From positions 186,001 through 250,000 of the forward strand of contig JBKAHA010000008.1 of assembly GCA_046290675.1 (NCBI GenBank): 64,000 nucleotides of DNA, in the 5' to 3' direction. Under the pieces are notes generated by a model. That model made no database searches, was not told the DNA's origin, and saw only the letters and a program-made list of their open reading frames with translations. Shown here one piece after another: positions 35,328 to 45,181 of this stretch. This DNA is from Aureliella sp046290675 (GTDB lineage: Bacteria; Planctomycetota; Planctomycetia; Pirellulales; Pirellulaceae). The position numbers and the translations under genes were made by a program. The first letter of the stretch is position 1, and every line of letters starts with the position of its first letter.

Positions 35328-37238
35328 CTAGGAGCCCGGCTCAAGGTAGGTGCTCCCATTCGCGAGGTACGCATATTCACGAACCAGCCGGTCAATTTCC
35401 TCAACGCCTAGCGACTCGGAAGATGCTAGGGATTCGAGCTGCTTCCGGTAGCGTTCGACGAGATGCTCCGAATCGTATCGGGCGAACTGCATCATGTCAT
35501 GAATCGAGCTGCCTGCCACGATTTTCTGAACATGAAATTGCCCGTCATCATCGATGATGATGTGAGCCTCGTTTGGGTGGCCAAAAAGGTTATGGTGATT
35601 GCCCATGACTTCTTGGTAAGCACCGACAAGAAAGATGCCCAAGTAATAGGGTTCAGCAGGATCCCATTTGTGGAGCTCAAGTGTTTGCTTAACGTCCTTT
35701 AAGTCCACGAAGCGGTCAATCTTGCCGTCACTGTCGCAAGTCACATCCACGAGCGTGGCGAAGTCCGTGGGCGATTCGTTCAACCGATGAATCGGGCAGA
35801 TCGGAAAGAGCTGTCGGATTGCCCAGCTATCCGGCGCGGAACGAAACAAGGAGAAGTTACAGAGGTATTTCTGCGCGAGGTTGCGCTTCAATTGTTCGAA
35901 TTCTTCATCAGAAAAACCATCCGACTCGGCTTCTCGGAGGACTTGATTACAGATTTCCCAGAAGAGTACGTCGCCCTTCGCTCGGTCTTCGAGACTAACT
36001 AGACCCAAGTTGAATTGGATTTGTAGGTCATCACGCATCTGCAGCGCGTCGTGGTAATACTCCGAGTAGTTCTTTCCGTTGACATTGTCACAAAGATCTT
36101 TGAGCTCTGTGATGACCTGTGGATCATCGTCATCGATGGTGACTTCCGGTTGATCATCGGCAAACGTTTCGATCTCATCGCGGATGCAAGTGATGAACAC
36201 AGAATGGTAGGCAGCCATAAATCTGCCGCTTTCGGTCACCAGGTTTGGATGTGGAACGTTTTCTTCATCACAAATTGATTTGAATGCGTAGACGACGTCA
36301 TTCGCAAACTCTTGGGCCGTGTAGTTCACGCTCGATTCAAATCGAGTTTTCGAACCGTCATAGTCCACACCTAGTCCACCTCCGATGTCGACGTACTCGA
36401 TGGCACAGCCGACTTGACGTAGCTTTCCGTATACTCTGGCGGCCTCTTTCATCGCATTTTTCACACGGCGAATATCAGTAATCTGCGAGCCAATGTGAAA
36501 GTGCAATAACTTCAAATTGCTCTGCAAGTTGGCTTCTTCCACCATTCTGACGCACTGTAGTAGTTCCGATGTTGTGAGTCCAAATTTGGCAGAGTCACCA
36601 CCACTAGACGCCCATTTTCCCGAACCACGCGAGTAGAGCTTCGCCCTGAGGCCAATCCATGGCGCGACGCCGGTCTCGGCAGCGAGGCGAAGTACGATCC
36701 GCAACTCGCTCAACTTCTCAACGACGACAGTAACTCGTTTGCCGGCTTTGACGGCTAGCAGCGCCGCACGAATAAAGGCTTCGTCTTTGAAGCCGTTGCA
36801 AAGCAGGAGTGCGCTCGAATGCTGATCTTGGGCAATGGCTGCATAAAGTTCTGATTTGCTACCGCATTCCAATCCAACACAAGAACGCGAACTGTCCTTC
36901 AGGAACGCTTCGACAACTTCGCGTCGAGGGTTCACCTTCATCGGAAAGAGTGGCAAGTGCTTGGCGGCATAATCGAACTCAGCGATGGCGTGCTGGTAAG
37001 CACTTGTCAGTGTGCTCAGCTGGTTACGCAACATTTGTGGAAAACGAAGCAACAACGGCAAGCGAACTTTGCCGCGGGCTAGCAAGTAATCCACAATCTC
37101 CTTCAAATCAGCAGACTGCTTCGGATCCTGGCTCGGATGAACGCTTAGGTTACCGACTCGGTTGATATCAAAATAACCCGCGGACCAATTCTCGACCCCG
37201 TAGGCGTTTTGAACCTGTTGAAGGATTTCTTCTTTCAT
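35328..37238 (-). CDS. speA: Biosynthetic arginine decarboxylase
   Basis: This 636-residue protein has SpeA length. The PLP-binding Lys sits in LFPMKVNPRREVVEAF, followed by LVVKAGKRVTVVVEKLSEL, LKLLHFHIGSQITDIRRVK, YVDIGGGLGVDYDG, and HPNLVTESGRFMAAYHSVFI. It converts arginine to agmatine, the first step of the agmatine route to putrescine. No agmatinase or SpeE is nearby. An alternative upstream start is not evident. A TM-like short frame (37168-37371) overlaps its 5' end in another frame. Confidence 0.94.
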   Translation of the reverse strand: MKEEILQQVQNAYGVENWSAGYFDINRVGNLSVHPSQDPKQSADLKEIVDYLLARGKVRLPLLLRFPQMLRNQLSTLTSAYQHAIAEFDYAAKHLPLFPMKVNPRREVVEAFLKDSSRSCVGLECGSKSELYAAIAQDQHSSALLLCNGFKDEAFIRAALLAVKAGKRVTVVVEKLSELRIVLRLAAETGVAPWIGLRAKLYSRGSGKWASSGGDSAKFGLTTSELLQCVRMVEEANLQSNLKLLHFHIGSQITDIRRVKNAMKEAARVYGKLRQVGCAIEYVDIGGGLGVDYDGSKTRFESSVNYTAQEFANDVVYAFKSICDEENVPHPNLVTESGRFMAAYHSVFITCIRDEIETFADDQPEVTIDDDDPQVITELKDLCDNVNGKNYSEYYHDALQMRDDLQIQFNLGLVSLEDRAKGDVLFWEICNQVLREAESDGFSDEEFEQLKRNLAQKYLCNFSLFRSAPDSWAIRQLFPICPIHRLNESPTDFATLVDVTCDSDGKIDRFVDLKDVKQTLELHKWDPAEPYYLGIFLVGAYQEVMGNHHNLFGHPNEAHIIIDDDGQFHVQKIVAGSSIHDMMQFARYDSEHLVERYRKQLESLASSESLGVEEIDRLVREYAYLANGSTYLEPGS

Positions 37239-37502
37239 TCGCGTCCGTCAAATTGGCTCTGCGAAGCCAAGGAATGAGTGCTGGCAGATCGTAGAAAAAC
37301 ACCGCCAGGATTGTAGCGAGAAAGAGAAACGCTGTGAGGTAGGTAGGCGGCTTTGCCGCGGGGTACGGCACCGAAAAGAAGCCGGTCTGAGGGGCAACAA
37401 GAAGCAGTTGCGGATAGCGATGTGTTTGCAGTTGATTCTCGCTCGATACGCCAGGGTGACTTCAAGTTTCTTGAAAATGGTCGCAGAGGAATTTTTCGGC
37501 GG

Positions 37503-38516
37503 CTAAGATCCAGGCCGACCTGGTGGAGGTCCCCGACGTCTACCGCCAGGTCCACCTCGACCAGGACCTCCAGGTGGTCCGAATCCGGGACCGCCAGGCC
37601 CACGTCGCAAGAATTCCGCAGATGGTGTGCCTTTGAAATTTCGAGGGACGACCGGCCAAGCTTCGGTCAGAAAGTAGGCATAAGTTCCTTCAGGGAACTC
37701 GGGCGTAACCGCAACACGGCCGTTGCATTCATCGAGATCACCAGAGCCTTCGACGTACTCGTAATCCGCGACAAACGTGCCGTCGTATTTTCCGTCGGGA
37801 TTGCGACCGCCAGGCCGATTTCCGCTACGCAGTTGATAGCTTGATCGCAATGCCACAATGGAGGAATCGGTGTTCTCTGTGTCTGCGAATCCATAGACCG
37901 CGTAGATAGGAAAGCCGTCGGCAGCCCAGCCAATGAGCGGAGAGTGCTTCCTTTTGTCGAGCTTGACTTCGTCTAGCAATCCGGTTGGCAACCCATGGTA
38001 GTGGTACGCCCCATTAGGTTGCACATGAGCGTGCGATACGTCGATGCCCAACGCGATTGCGCCAGCCAATGGCTCGTATTGCCAGCGGCTTCCCATTTGG
38101 CCGTTGTAGAACTCCGCCGCGCCAGGATCAAAGGGAACTCCGTTGATCGCGATGCCGAAAACTCCGGCCAGTGGAGTCGGTTGTTTGGCAACCACAGGTT
38201 TCGCAGGAACACTGTATTCGTAGCGTTGAGCTCGAATGCGGTTTGGGTTACCGGGATTCGGAAACGATCCGACTCGGTGCTCAGGGATTCCGTTGGATCT
38301 GATAATTCTTTTGTCGCCCTCTACCTCAATGGATACCTGGCTGGCAACGCCGGCGGTCTTGGTCGCTGCGACTTTTTTTAGCGGCTTGGATTGTGTTGCT
38401 GTGTGTCGACGCCCGAATTGGGCAATCGCTACGCTAATTGAAGCAACACCGACGAGAATAAGTGCAGACGAAAAAGCAACTTTCGAACGTAGATTTGTGG
38501 GCAAAAACGTCTTCAT
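37503..38516 (-). CDS. YHYH-domain secreted protein
   Basis: This 337-residue protein has an N-terminal signal segment (VAFSSALILVGVASISVAIAQ). The YHYH motif reads GAYHYHGLP, with SHAHVQPNGAYHYH just before it, and GWAADGFPIYAVYGF follows. Typical of the YHYH family are ALGIDVSHAHVQPNG, SSYQLRSGNR and EFPEGTYAYFLTEAWPVVPR. The C-terminus is a Gly/Pro/Arg-rich tail. The protein should be exported. YHYH proteins are of unknown biochemical function; His clusters may bind metal. It sits between speA and a kinase gene, all on the minus strand. Confidence 0.85.
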   Translation of the reverse strand: MKTFLPTNLRSKVAFSSALILVGVASISVAIAQFGRRHTATQSKPLKKVAATKTAGVASQVSIEVEGDKRIIRSNGIPEHRVGSFPNPGNPNRIRAQRYEYSVPAKPVVAKQPTPLAGVFGIAINGVPFDPGAAEFYNGQMGSRWQYEPLAGAIALGIDVSHAHVQPNGAYHYHGLPTGLLDEVKLDKRKHSPLIGWAADGFPIYAVYGFADTENTDSSIVALRSSYQLRSGNRPGGRNPDGKYDGTFVADYEYVEGSGDLDECNGRVAVTPEFPEGTYAYFLTEAWPVVPRNFKGTPSAEFLRRGPGGPGFGPPGGPGRGGPGGRRRGPPPGRPGS

Positions 38517-38715
38517 GGAAAAACCAGAAACCTAATCAAGCTTGAAAGGAAAGCACAGTCGGTCAAGTGGATGGGTTCACCCGCAGGGATGTGCGAAACG
38601 GCAAGAGGCAAACTTAGCAACTCTTCAAGCTGCTATGGTGTCCAATTCCGAATGCGGCGTTGAGTGGGGACTTCAAAAAGAACGTTTTCGTTAGATTCTG
38701 TTGTTGCCAGCAATC

Positions 38716-41664
38716 CTAGGCGGCTTCTTTGAGGAGATGAGTTTTCAGCTCGATGCAGGCTTCGAGCTCAGCTTCTGCCTTTTTTCGGAAATTGGTGCCG
38801 ATGCTAGTATCCGAAGTCTGTTCTCTAAGTACTTCTTCAAGCTGGGACAGAATCTCAATTGCTTCCGTTCGTTGACCCTTGCGTAGGAGTTGTCGGGCTA
38901 GAGAAAAAGTGGGGCCTGCAAGCAAATTGCGCGACGTGCGTTCCAGGCCAGGAATATTCTCAAGTACATAGGTGTGGGCAGAAAAAGCTAACCGCGCGAA
39001 CTCTTCCGCTTCACGAGTGTGATCGACACGCTCGTGTAGCATTCCCAGATTGGCATAAATGTGCGCCAAATTGATCCGATACAACGCGATCTGTTCGTGT
39101 TCCGCCGAAAGCTTCTCGGAAATGATTCGAGCCTGTTCGAGTTGGTCGATCGCGAATCGCACTTTGCTGTTCGACAAGTCGTGCGCACTAACGGCTCGGA
39201 GGGTTTGGCTAAGTTCGAATTGGTATACCGAATTGGTTGGATTCTGCTTTACCAATTCTTGGAGGATTCTAACTGATTCCGCCCGTTGATCGGAATCACG
39301 AAGCAAGCCCCTTGGTGCGAGTTCGCGCAAGCACAGCGCGCGTAGCAGTCGCACTTGTTCGGATTGGGACGTACCCTGCCCTGCTCCTTCGCCGGCAAGC
39401 TCATTCAGTATCGCCAGTGCCTTTTGAACATGATCATGATCTGGACTTGTTTGTTTGTTGTTCCGATATCGTCGGTTCGGCGGACTACTGCGAGTGTTTT
39501 CTTCGTTATTTCTCCCTGGAAAAACTTCCCTGGGACGACGACCGGGACCCGGAGGTGGCCCCGGGTTAAACCCTAGGAGATTCCACAACGGCCCGCCCGG
39601 CGGAGGACCACGGCGTGGTGAGTCGACGCTGTCGAGAAAGGAGCGAAGGTCGAAAGGCATCGGACGGTCCAAGGGGCGGCTTCGGTACACGTTCGTACAA
39701 GCTAAATGGGCTTGAGTCAGTAGCAGACGCTCTTCGTCGGTTTGTCCGCCATCGAGTCGAACCAGAACTCCTTCAAATGCCTCCAACGCTTCCTGCATCG
39801 CGTTGTCGCGATTGGGTCCCTCAACTAGAGTCCGGCCGCGCTGCAGATCGATTCTGGCAATATCGAGACGATGCTCTTCGTCCATGTTTTCTTCGAGTGC
39901 AGCAAAGCGTGCCTTCGCTTCGTCATAGGCTCCCAACGCGCTATCGAATTGCCCGAGGGCTTGATAGATATCGCCAACGCGCTGGAATGCTCGCGCCGAT
40001 TCTTGCTGGAGGCGAGGACTAGAGACGGTTTTGGCTTTGGCCAGGCGATCGTAAAAATCGAGCATGCGCTGTAGGAAGCGTCCCGTTTCCGGTGTTAGTT
40101 TTACCGGTGCGGGGCCATCGGAGAGTCCATCGCTGCTTGGGCTAACCGTGACCATTCCGTTCGGACCATCAACGAACGAGCGGAATAGCTCGTCCAGGCC
40201 ATCCAGGGCAATGTGAAGTTGCTCTTCTGCTTGCTGCCGTTGGTTCGCAGCACGCCGGTATGCGATGCCTAGGCTGATCGGCAATGCAATCGAGAGGGAA
40301 AAGACCATCGCCAATAGTGACGCGACGGCCTTGTTTTTGCGGCACCAACGCACGGCCTTTTCGATAGGGGAAGCACGCCGGGCCGCTATGGGTTGGTCCA
40401 TTAAAAAACGATTCAGGTCATCACGCATCTCGCCAGCCGAAGCGTATCGGTACGCGGGACGCGGTTGAATTGCCTTGAGAACAATCGTTTCCAAATCGCG
40501 TGGAAGATTCGGCACGATCTGGGTGGGTCGTTTTTGTAGTCCTTCTGTTTTTTCACGAAGCAGTTTGCGATAGCTGCTGGCTTTGTGTGCAGGTTCTGCG
40601 GTTAGCAATTCATACAAAGTCAGGCCGACGGAATAGACGTCAGAAAGAAATGTCTCTTTGCCTTCGAGTTGTTCAGGCGAGATGTAGCGGAGCGTTCCCA
40701 GAATGTTTCCAGTGCGTGTCAGATCCTCGGTTTCGTCTAGCTTGGCCAGCCCAAAGTCGGTGACCCAGGTCGTTCCACCTCGATCTAGCAAGAGATTGCT
40801 TGGCTTGATATCACGATGCATCACACCCATGGAGTGAGCGTATTGCAGCGCATCGCAGACTTGCGACCCAATGGTTGCTACGCTGCGCCAGTATCCACCA
40901 TCAACGCGCGGCGGCGCAATTCTCGATGCCGAATCGCTATTCAGAGTGGACGTGTCACTGACGCTGCTATCCGATTTCGCGATCGAATCCGCTGAACTTC
41001 GATCAATGGCTCTAGTCGCGTCGGAGGACCTGGCTTGTTCGTCTTCTAGATCGAAAGCGATCCACTCTCGGGCCTGGTCAACTAGGCTTTCTGTAAACCG
41101 CAATGAATCGCGGTTTTCGGACATCGCATTGAGGATCTTGCGCAGATCAACCCCATCGATGTACTGCATGGCGTAGTAAAGATGGGAATCACCGTGTCCA
41201 ACGCCGAATACTGGCACAATATTGGTGTGGTGCAGTCGCGAAGCGAGGCGGGCTTCGCGTTGGAAACGCAGTTCCCGCTCGGACTCGGGAGCGCCTTGAG
41301 TCGCTTCGCCCCGCTGGAGTACCTTCAAAGCGACTCGCCGATCGAGAACTCGGTCTGCGGCAAGGTAAACCGTCCCCATCCCGCCGCGACCGATCTCGCG
41401 CACGATCTCAAATTCCCCCAGGCTCTGTGGCCGCGATTCAAGACTCGGTTTTATCGTAGGGTGCGTTTGCTGTTTGCGGCGACGCGTTTCCCGCTGACTG
41501 AATGACTCAAGCTGCTGCAGCGACTGCAACAAGTCACGTATCTCATCCCCCAGAGCGGGACATTTCTTGGTGTAGTAGGCCGGCGAAGGAGGCTGTTTGC
41601 CGCTACGCAGTGTCTTGAGAAAATCCTCTGCAATGGACTCCAAGATGTCTTCTTTAGTCGGCAT
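38716..41664 (-). CDS. Serine/threonine protein kinase with TPR-rich extracytoplasmic region
   Basis: This 982-residue protein has a kinase domain (about 84-425): GRGGMG (92-97), VALK with K114, HRDIKPSN (283-290), DFG (303-305) and GTLRYISPEQ. An unusual Ser/Asp-rich insertion (about 180-258) sits inside the kinase domain before helix E. One membrane helix follows at about 447-468. Beyond it is a long TPR-like region (SARAFQRVGDIYQALGQFDSALGAYDEAKARFA, LAHIYANLGMLHERVDHTREAEEFARLAFSAHTYVLENI). The start overlaps the stop of the ECF sigma gene by 11 bases, so the two are coupled, as in other planctomycete ECF-kinase pairs. Confidence 0.92.
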   Translation of the reverse strand: MPTKEDILESIAEDFLKTLRSGKQPPSPAYYTKKCPALGDEIRDLLQSLQQLESFSQRETRRRKQQTHPTIKPSLESRPQSLGEFEIVREIGRGGMGTVYLAADRVLDRRVALKVLQRGEATQGAPESERELRFQREARLASRLHHTNIVPVFGVGHGDSHLYYAMQYIDGVDLRKILNAMSENRDSLRFTESLVDQAREWIAFDLEDEQARSSDATRAIDRSSADSIAKSDSSVSDTSTLNSDSASRIAPPRVDGGYWRSVATIGSQVCDALQYAHSMGVMHRDIKPSNLLLDRGGTTWVTDFGLAKLDETEDLTRTGNILGTLRYISPEQLEGKETFLSDVYSVGLTLYELLTAEPAHKASSYRKLLREKTEGLQKRPTQIVPNLPRDLETIVLKAIQPRPAYRYASAGEMRDDLNRFLMDQPIAARRASPIEKAVRWCRKNKAVASLLAMVFSLSIALPISLGIAYRRAANQRQQAEEQLHIALDGLDELFRSFVDGPNGMVTVSPSSDGLSDGPAPVKLTPETGRFLQRMLDFYDRLAKAKTVSSPRLQQESARAFQRVGDIYQALGQFDSALGAYDEAKARFAALEENMDEEHRLDIARIDLQRGRTLVEGPNRDNAMQEALEAFEGVLVRLDGGQTDEERLLLTQAHLACTNVYRSRPLDRPMPFDLRSFLDSVDSPRRGPPPGGPLWNLLGFNPGPPPGPGRRPREVFPGRNNEENTRSSPPNRRYRNNKQTSPDHDHVQKALAILNELAGEGAGQGTSQSEQVRLLRALCLRELAPRGLLRDSDQRAESVRILQELVKQNPTNSVYQFELSQTLRAVSAHDLSNSKVRFAIDQLEQARIISEKLSAEHEQIALYRINLAHIYANLGMLHERVDHTREAEEFARLAFSAHTYVLENIPGLERTSRNLLAGPTFSLARQLLRKGQRTEAIEILSQLEEVLREQTSDTSIGTNFRKKAEAELEACIELKTHLLKEAA

Positions 41665-42268
41665 TGAGCATGCCTCCTAATCGCCCTAGGGCACGAATGT
41701 AACGCTTGGTAGCCGCTGATTTATCGATTCCCAGAATGCTAGCGACTTCTCCATTGGAAAGTTGTTCGAGGTGTCGTAAGACGAGAACTTCTCGGTCGAT
41801 CTCGGACATCTGTTCCAACGCATTGGATAACGCTTCCAGACGTTCATCGCGAATAGCTGCGTGGCTTGGCGAAGTACCACTGGCAACCAGTAAATCGCCC
41901 AGCGCGTCGGCGGATGATTGGAACGGTAGCTGGCGGTGCATGCTGACTTCGCGGTTCATGTTGCGAACTTGAACTTTCAAATGCTTCCGATGCAAGTCAA
42001 TCAGAACTTGCCCAGTCAGAGACCGAAGCCAGACATAAAAGGGAACCGCGGGATTGTCGATAAAATCTTGGTGCCGCTTTTGCACCACCAAAAACGCCTC
42101 TTGCAGTACGTCATCCCAATCGATGCGAGCGAGAAGTCGTGAATCCATTCGGTGTGTTACAAACCGTAATAGTTTCTCGCGGTGTTCTTCGAATAACGCT
42201 GCTGCTGCTTCCGCTCCGCCTTGTTGCAATTGAGCTAATTCGTCGGCTTCGTCTTCGGCGTTGAACAT
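41654..42268 (-). CDS. ECF-type RNA polymerase sigma factor, kinase-coupled
   Basis: This 204-residue protein has sigma region 2 at about 25-95 (LFEEHREKLLRFVTHRMDSRL, WDDVLQEAFLVVQKRHQDF, PFYVWLRSLTGQVLIDLHRKHL). Region 4 is at about 145-198 (LEQMSEIDREVLVLRHLEQLSNGEVASILGIDKSAATKRYIRALGRL). The DLHRKHL ending of region 2 is frequent in the planctomycete ECF groups found next to Ser/Thr kinase genes. It overlaps the downstream kinase gene by 11 bases. The coupling suggests the kinase phosphorylates this sigma factor or a partner, which is inference from known ECF-kinase groups. Confidence 0.92.
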   Translation of the reverse strand: MFNAEDEADELAQLQQGGAEAAAALFEEHREKLLRFVTHRMDSRLLARIDWDDVLQEAFLVVQKRHQDFIDNPAVPFYVWLRSLTGQVLIDLHRKHLKVQVRNMNREVSMHRQLPFQSSADALGDLLVASGTSPSHAAIRDERLEALSNALEQMSEIDREVLVLRHLEQLSNGEVASILGIDKSAATKRYIRALGRLGGMLNAD

Positions 42269-42394
42269 CAGTGGCAGGCGCGGGAACTAGGGGATTAGAC
42301 ACGTAGCAGATCGAATTAGCTCTAGTTTAATCGGCCTAAAGATAATGGATTTGCATTGGACAAAGGTAGTCCGGCTTCGCCCTTGAATCGGAAA

Positions 42395-42422
42395 TAGCCT
42401 CCTTGAAAGCTCAAGGAGGCTA
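42395..42422 (-). terminator. Strong hairpin, terminator of the peroxidase gene
   Basis: TAGCCTCCTTGA (42395-42406) pairs perfectly over 12 bp with TCAAGGAGGCTA (42411-42422) around a four-base loop. It lies about 80 bases downstream of the peroxidase stop on the minus strand and ahead of the sigma factor start. Only a short T-stretch (TTT) follows, so termination may be weak. Confidence 0.7.
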
Positions 42423-42500
42423 AATGGGGATTCAATGGATTGGGTGCAATGGAAGTTGGTCGATTCCGCTGCGAGTGGGCCTACTCCAACCTTATTGTCG

Positions 42501-44699
42501 TCAGACGGACCGGCGGCGTTCGTCTTCCTCCATCATCTGGGCTAGGGCTTGATCTTGCAGAGCGGCAGGTGATTGAATCGGAGGCGTCGCTGTTCCAGCT
42601 TCTCCTCCCGCAAGGCGGTTGTCGGGACGACCACGCCGATCGTTATCATTGTCTGCAAGTTGGTCTGCCCCTATCTCCTGGGCGAAGAACACATTCTGTC
42701 CACGATCGAAATCGATGTTGGAATTGCGTTCGATTACATCCGCGAGAGTCGTACGGTTCAGCTGATCAAGTTGACGACCTTCGAAGATATTTTCGTAGTA
42801 GAAACGATCTCCATCCCGAAGAGCTTCAAACTGTTCGGCGATGATGGTGCTGGCTGTGATGCCCAGAGTCGAACCGCGTGCGTGGTCTTCGGCAAGCATT
42901 CCGACCCAAGCGTCAATAGAGTCGACATCGCCATAGGCTTCTTCCAGCCTGCGCTGAATCTCTGGATCTGACGAGATCTCCTCGAAGGACGTGATTCGCT
43001 CTAGTCCCATGTCTTCACGGACTTGGTTGTAATCGGCAAGCCCATGATCCCGACCTCGTTGGATGTTCAACGCGGCTAAATCAAATCCGCCGGCACCCGG
43101 TGGGCCGAACAGGAAATTGCGTACATCATCGACCAAGAAAGGGTCGACCTCTTGCGCGGTTTGTGCGGCGGCTCCACGCAGGATCGAATCGATCCCATTC
43201 TCCGTGAGGGCGGATACATTGAAGAATGCTTCCTGCAGAGCGAGGTTTCCTTCCTCAGCAATAGAGCCATCTTCGTTTAACCGTTGGAGCTCGGGTGACA
43301 GCATTGTGTGACCGAAGCGGTAGGCAGCCGTAGCGAACACATTCGATATAGATGGATCTACCGAAGCATCGTAGCCGTCGTAACGGCTTAGCGCTCGATT
43401 GCCTAGAATGGCCGGCAAGAATTCGTTGTAGGTGATTGCTTGCAGTTCGGCGCTGACGAATTGTCGAGCCTGTTGATAGACTTCCTCGTCGCTAAGTTCT
43501 GGGTTTTCCGAGCTGATTCGTGTAGCGACACGATTGTGCTCGCGGACCCATATCGTGTGCATGGCGGCCAGAGCAGAATTCTCGTTCGCACGGATATCGC
43601 CGGCCAAGAACAACGACGAACTATCTCCGCCCGCGTTCAATAGTCCGTCTTCGTTGAATGGTAGGAGGTCACCTTCGCTGGTTTTTAGTAGACCGCCTTC
43701 GAAAGTTCTCAGTGCATCTGCGCGTTCTTGATCAGATCCATAGATCACCGAACCGTCGATGAAGGCGGAGATCTCGTTGAATTGCTGGCGGACAGAATCC
43801 CCGTCGAGCTCGTATCCCGAACGAGTCAAACTGATCGTCGCCTGTCCCGTATTAAATGGATCGAAGAACGGGTCTCCAGTCGGTACCTCGATGTCGAACG
43901 ACTCGTCGTGTCCTTCTCCAGTTAGCGTGATGTCGTGGTCTAAAAACTGGCCGAACAACCAAGTCAGATCGGATAGGCCGTCGGAATTTTCAATACTCAG
44001 TGGCTGACCATCTTCATCGGTTGGGACCGCATTGACGATGTTGCTGACTTCACGAGCGCTGGCCCAATCCTCGTGAGCTGGAGTCGCCAGGCCGTCCTCA
44101 TATTCGTTGGCAACCCAACGACTTAGAGCTTCGCCTGTGCTGCCCAAATCGGGATTCTCTAAGTTATTTCCGGTGCCATCGATCGAGGCGAATTCAGTTG
44201 GGGCAGGATTGTCACCCGGAGTGTTATCTTGGGGTGGCCTGGGTGGTCGGTTGCGTGGATCCTGATTTCCAGGTCCACCATCGCGACTTCCGTCGGCACC
44301 CTCATCGGGACCCCCATTGGGTCCCAGTGATGGATCCTGTTGGCCGCCGTCCGGTTGGTTTTCGCCACCGTCGGGTCCGGGGCCACGGCCTCGATCTTGG
44401 CCCCCGCGCCCTCGGCTGTTGATACCGTTGACGACCATCAGCGCGTCGATTGGTGTTAACGTTTGGTCGTTATTGACATCGAGGAAATTCTCTTGTGCCG
44501 ACGCGGGGCGATCGCCGCGCCGATTCAACTCGTTGACGACGTTGAGTGCATCAACCGCGCTGACAAATGCATCGCCGTTGACGTCTAAAGGCTCCACAGG
44601 ATTGTGTCGAAATGCCATCAGGTCCGCAGCAAGAAGCTCGCGGCGTTCAAGGCGTTCGATCTGAATGCGTTTCGAACGGATTCGACGTTTTCGTGCCAT
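42501..44699 (-). CDS. Secreted heme peroxidase (animal-type) with dockerin-like repeats
   Basis: This 732-residue protein starts with a basic stretch then IERLERRELLAAD, a motif repeatedly seen at the N-terminus of large planctomycete exported proteins. Two dockerin/EF-hand-like repeats follow (DVNGDAFVSAVDALNVVNELN at 39-59, DVNNDQTLTPIDALMVVNGIN at 74-94). A Gly/Pro/Asp-rich linker runs to about 175. The animal heme peroxidase domain covers about 200-690: distal His in FGQFLDHDITL (H255), IWVREHNRVA near 385, proximal His in AAYRFGHTMLSPEL (H464) and NIQRGRDHGLADYNQVRE. It would oxidise substrates with H2O2 outside the cytoplasm. The gene stands alone with a hairpin terminator behind. Confidence 0.9.
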   Translation of the reverse strand: MARKRRIRSKRIQIERLERRELLAADLMAFRHNPVEPLDVNGDAFVSAVDALNVVNELNRRGDRPASAQENFLDVNNDQTLTPIDALMVVNGINSRGRGGQDRGRGPGPDGGENQPDGGQQDPSLGPNGGPDEGADGSRDGGPGNQDPRNRPPRPPQDNTPGDNPAPTEFASIDGTGNNLENPDLGSTGEALSRWVANEYEDGLATPAHEDWASAREVSNIVNAVPTDEDGQPLSIENSDGLSDLTWLFGQFLDHDITLTGEGHDESFDIEVPTGDPFFDPFNTGQATISLTRSGYELDGDSVRQQFNEISAFIDGSVIYGSDQERADALRTFEGGLLKTSEGDLLPFNEDGLLNAGGDSSSLFLAGDIRANENSALAAMHTIWVREHNRVATRISSENPELSDEEVYQQARQFVSAELQAITYNEFLPAILGNRALSRYDGYDASVDPSISNVFATAAYRFGHTMLSPELQRLNEDGSIAEEGNLALQEAFFNVSALTENGIDSILRGAAAQTAQEVDPFLVDDVRNFLFGPPGAGGFDLAALNIQRGRDHGLADYNQVREDMGLERITSFEEISSDPEIQRRLEEAYGDVDSIDAWVGMLAEDHARGSTLGITASTIIAEQFEALRDGDRFYYENIFEGRQLDQLNRTTLADVIERNSNIDFDRGQNVFFAQEIGADQLADNDNDRRGRPDNRLAGGEAGTATPPIQSPAALQDQALAQMMEEDERRRSV

Positions 44700-45181
44700 T
44701 GGGATGTCTCCTGGTCCGAGAAGAGAAGATGAGCGTGGGTGAGGTTCTCACTGCTGTTCGGCGGAGTCTTGGTGTACCACGGATCTATGATTGGAACCGC
44801 AGATTCATCGTCTTCCACGCAGGTATCCAGCGTGCTAAGAACCCATCCCGGCGATGGAGCAAGCGACAACACTGCCGCTTTATGTGATCCCGATTACAGA
44901 TCGTTGATGGGGACAAGTTGTCACAGAAAAGAAGTCCTCGAACTGCGTGACATTGCAGCGAGATGCCTTGACGAGCGCGCGTAGAAAACTCACTTCGCTT
45001 TGAAAAACGTTGACCGTTTCATCAAAGCCTCACTTGCACAAACTGCAATGGTGACTCAAGAAAAGTTCCGGTGTCTTTGAAACTTTCTGGGTACAAAGCA
45101 CCAGAGGCGCCTTCCGAAGTTGGTGGTAGACCGAGTTGTCTAGGCTGGTTCTGACGATCCATCGAGCGTCTGAGTCAATGC
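44700..45181. other. Intergenic region, no gene seen
   Basis: These 480 bases lie upstream of the peroxidase gene and downstream of the polyferredoxin gene, both on the minus strand. The plus- and minus-strand frames in it (44618-44984) have no motif. The peroxidase promoter should be here, but no clear -35/-10 or palindrome stood out. Confidence 0.4.

Noticed and set aside
37168..37371. 67-residue minus-strand frame with a hydrophobic stretch (YLTAFLFLATILAVFFYDLPALIPWL)
   Set aside because: The hydrophobic segment is gene-like, but it starts at GTG, overlaps the speA 5' end in another frame and lacks a clear ribosome binding site. It could be a real small membrane protein; conservation in relatives would decide.
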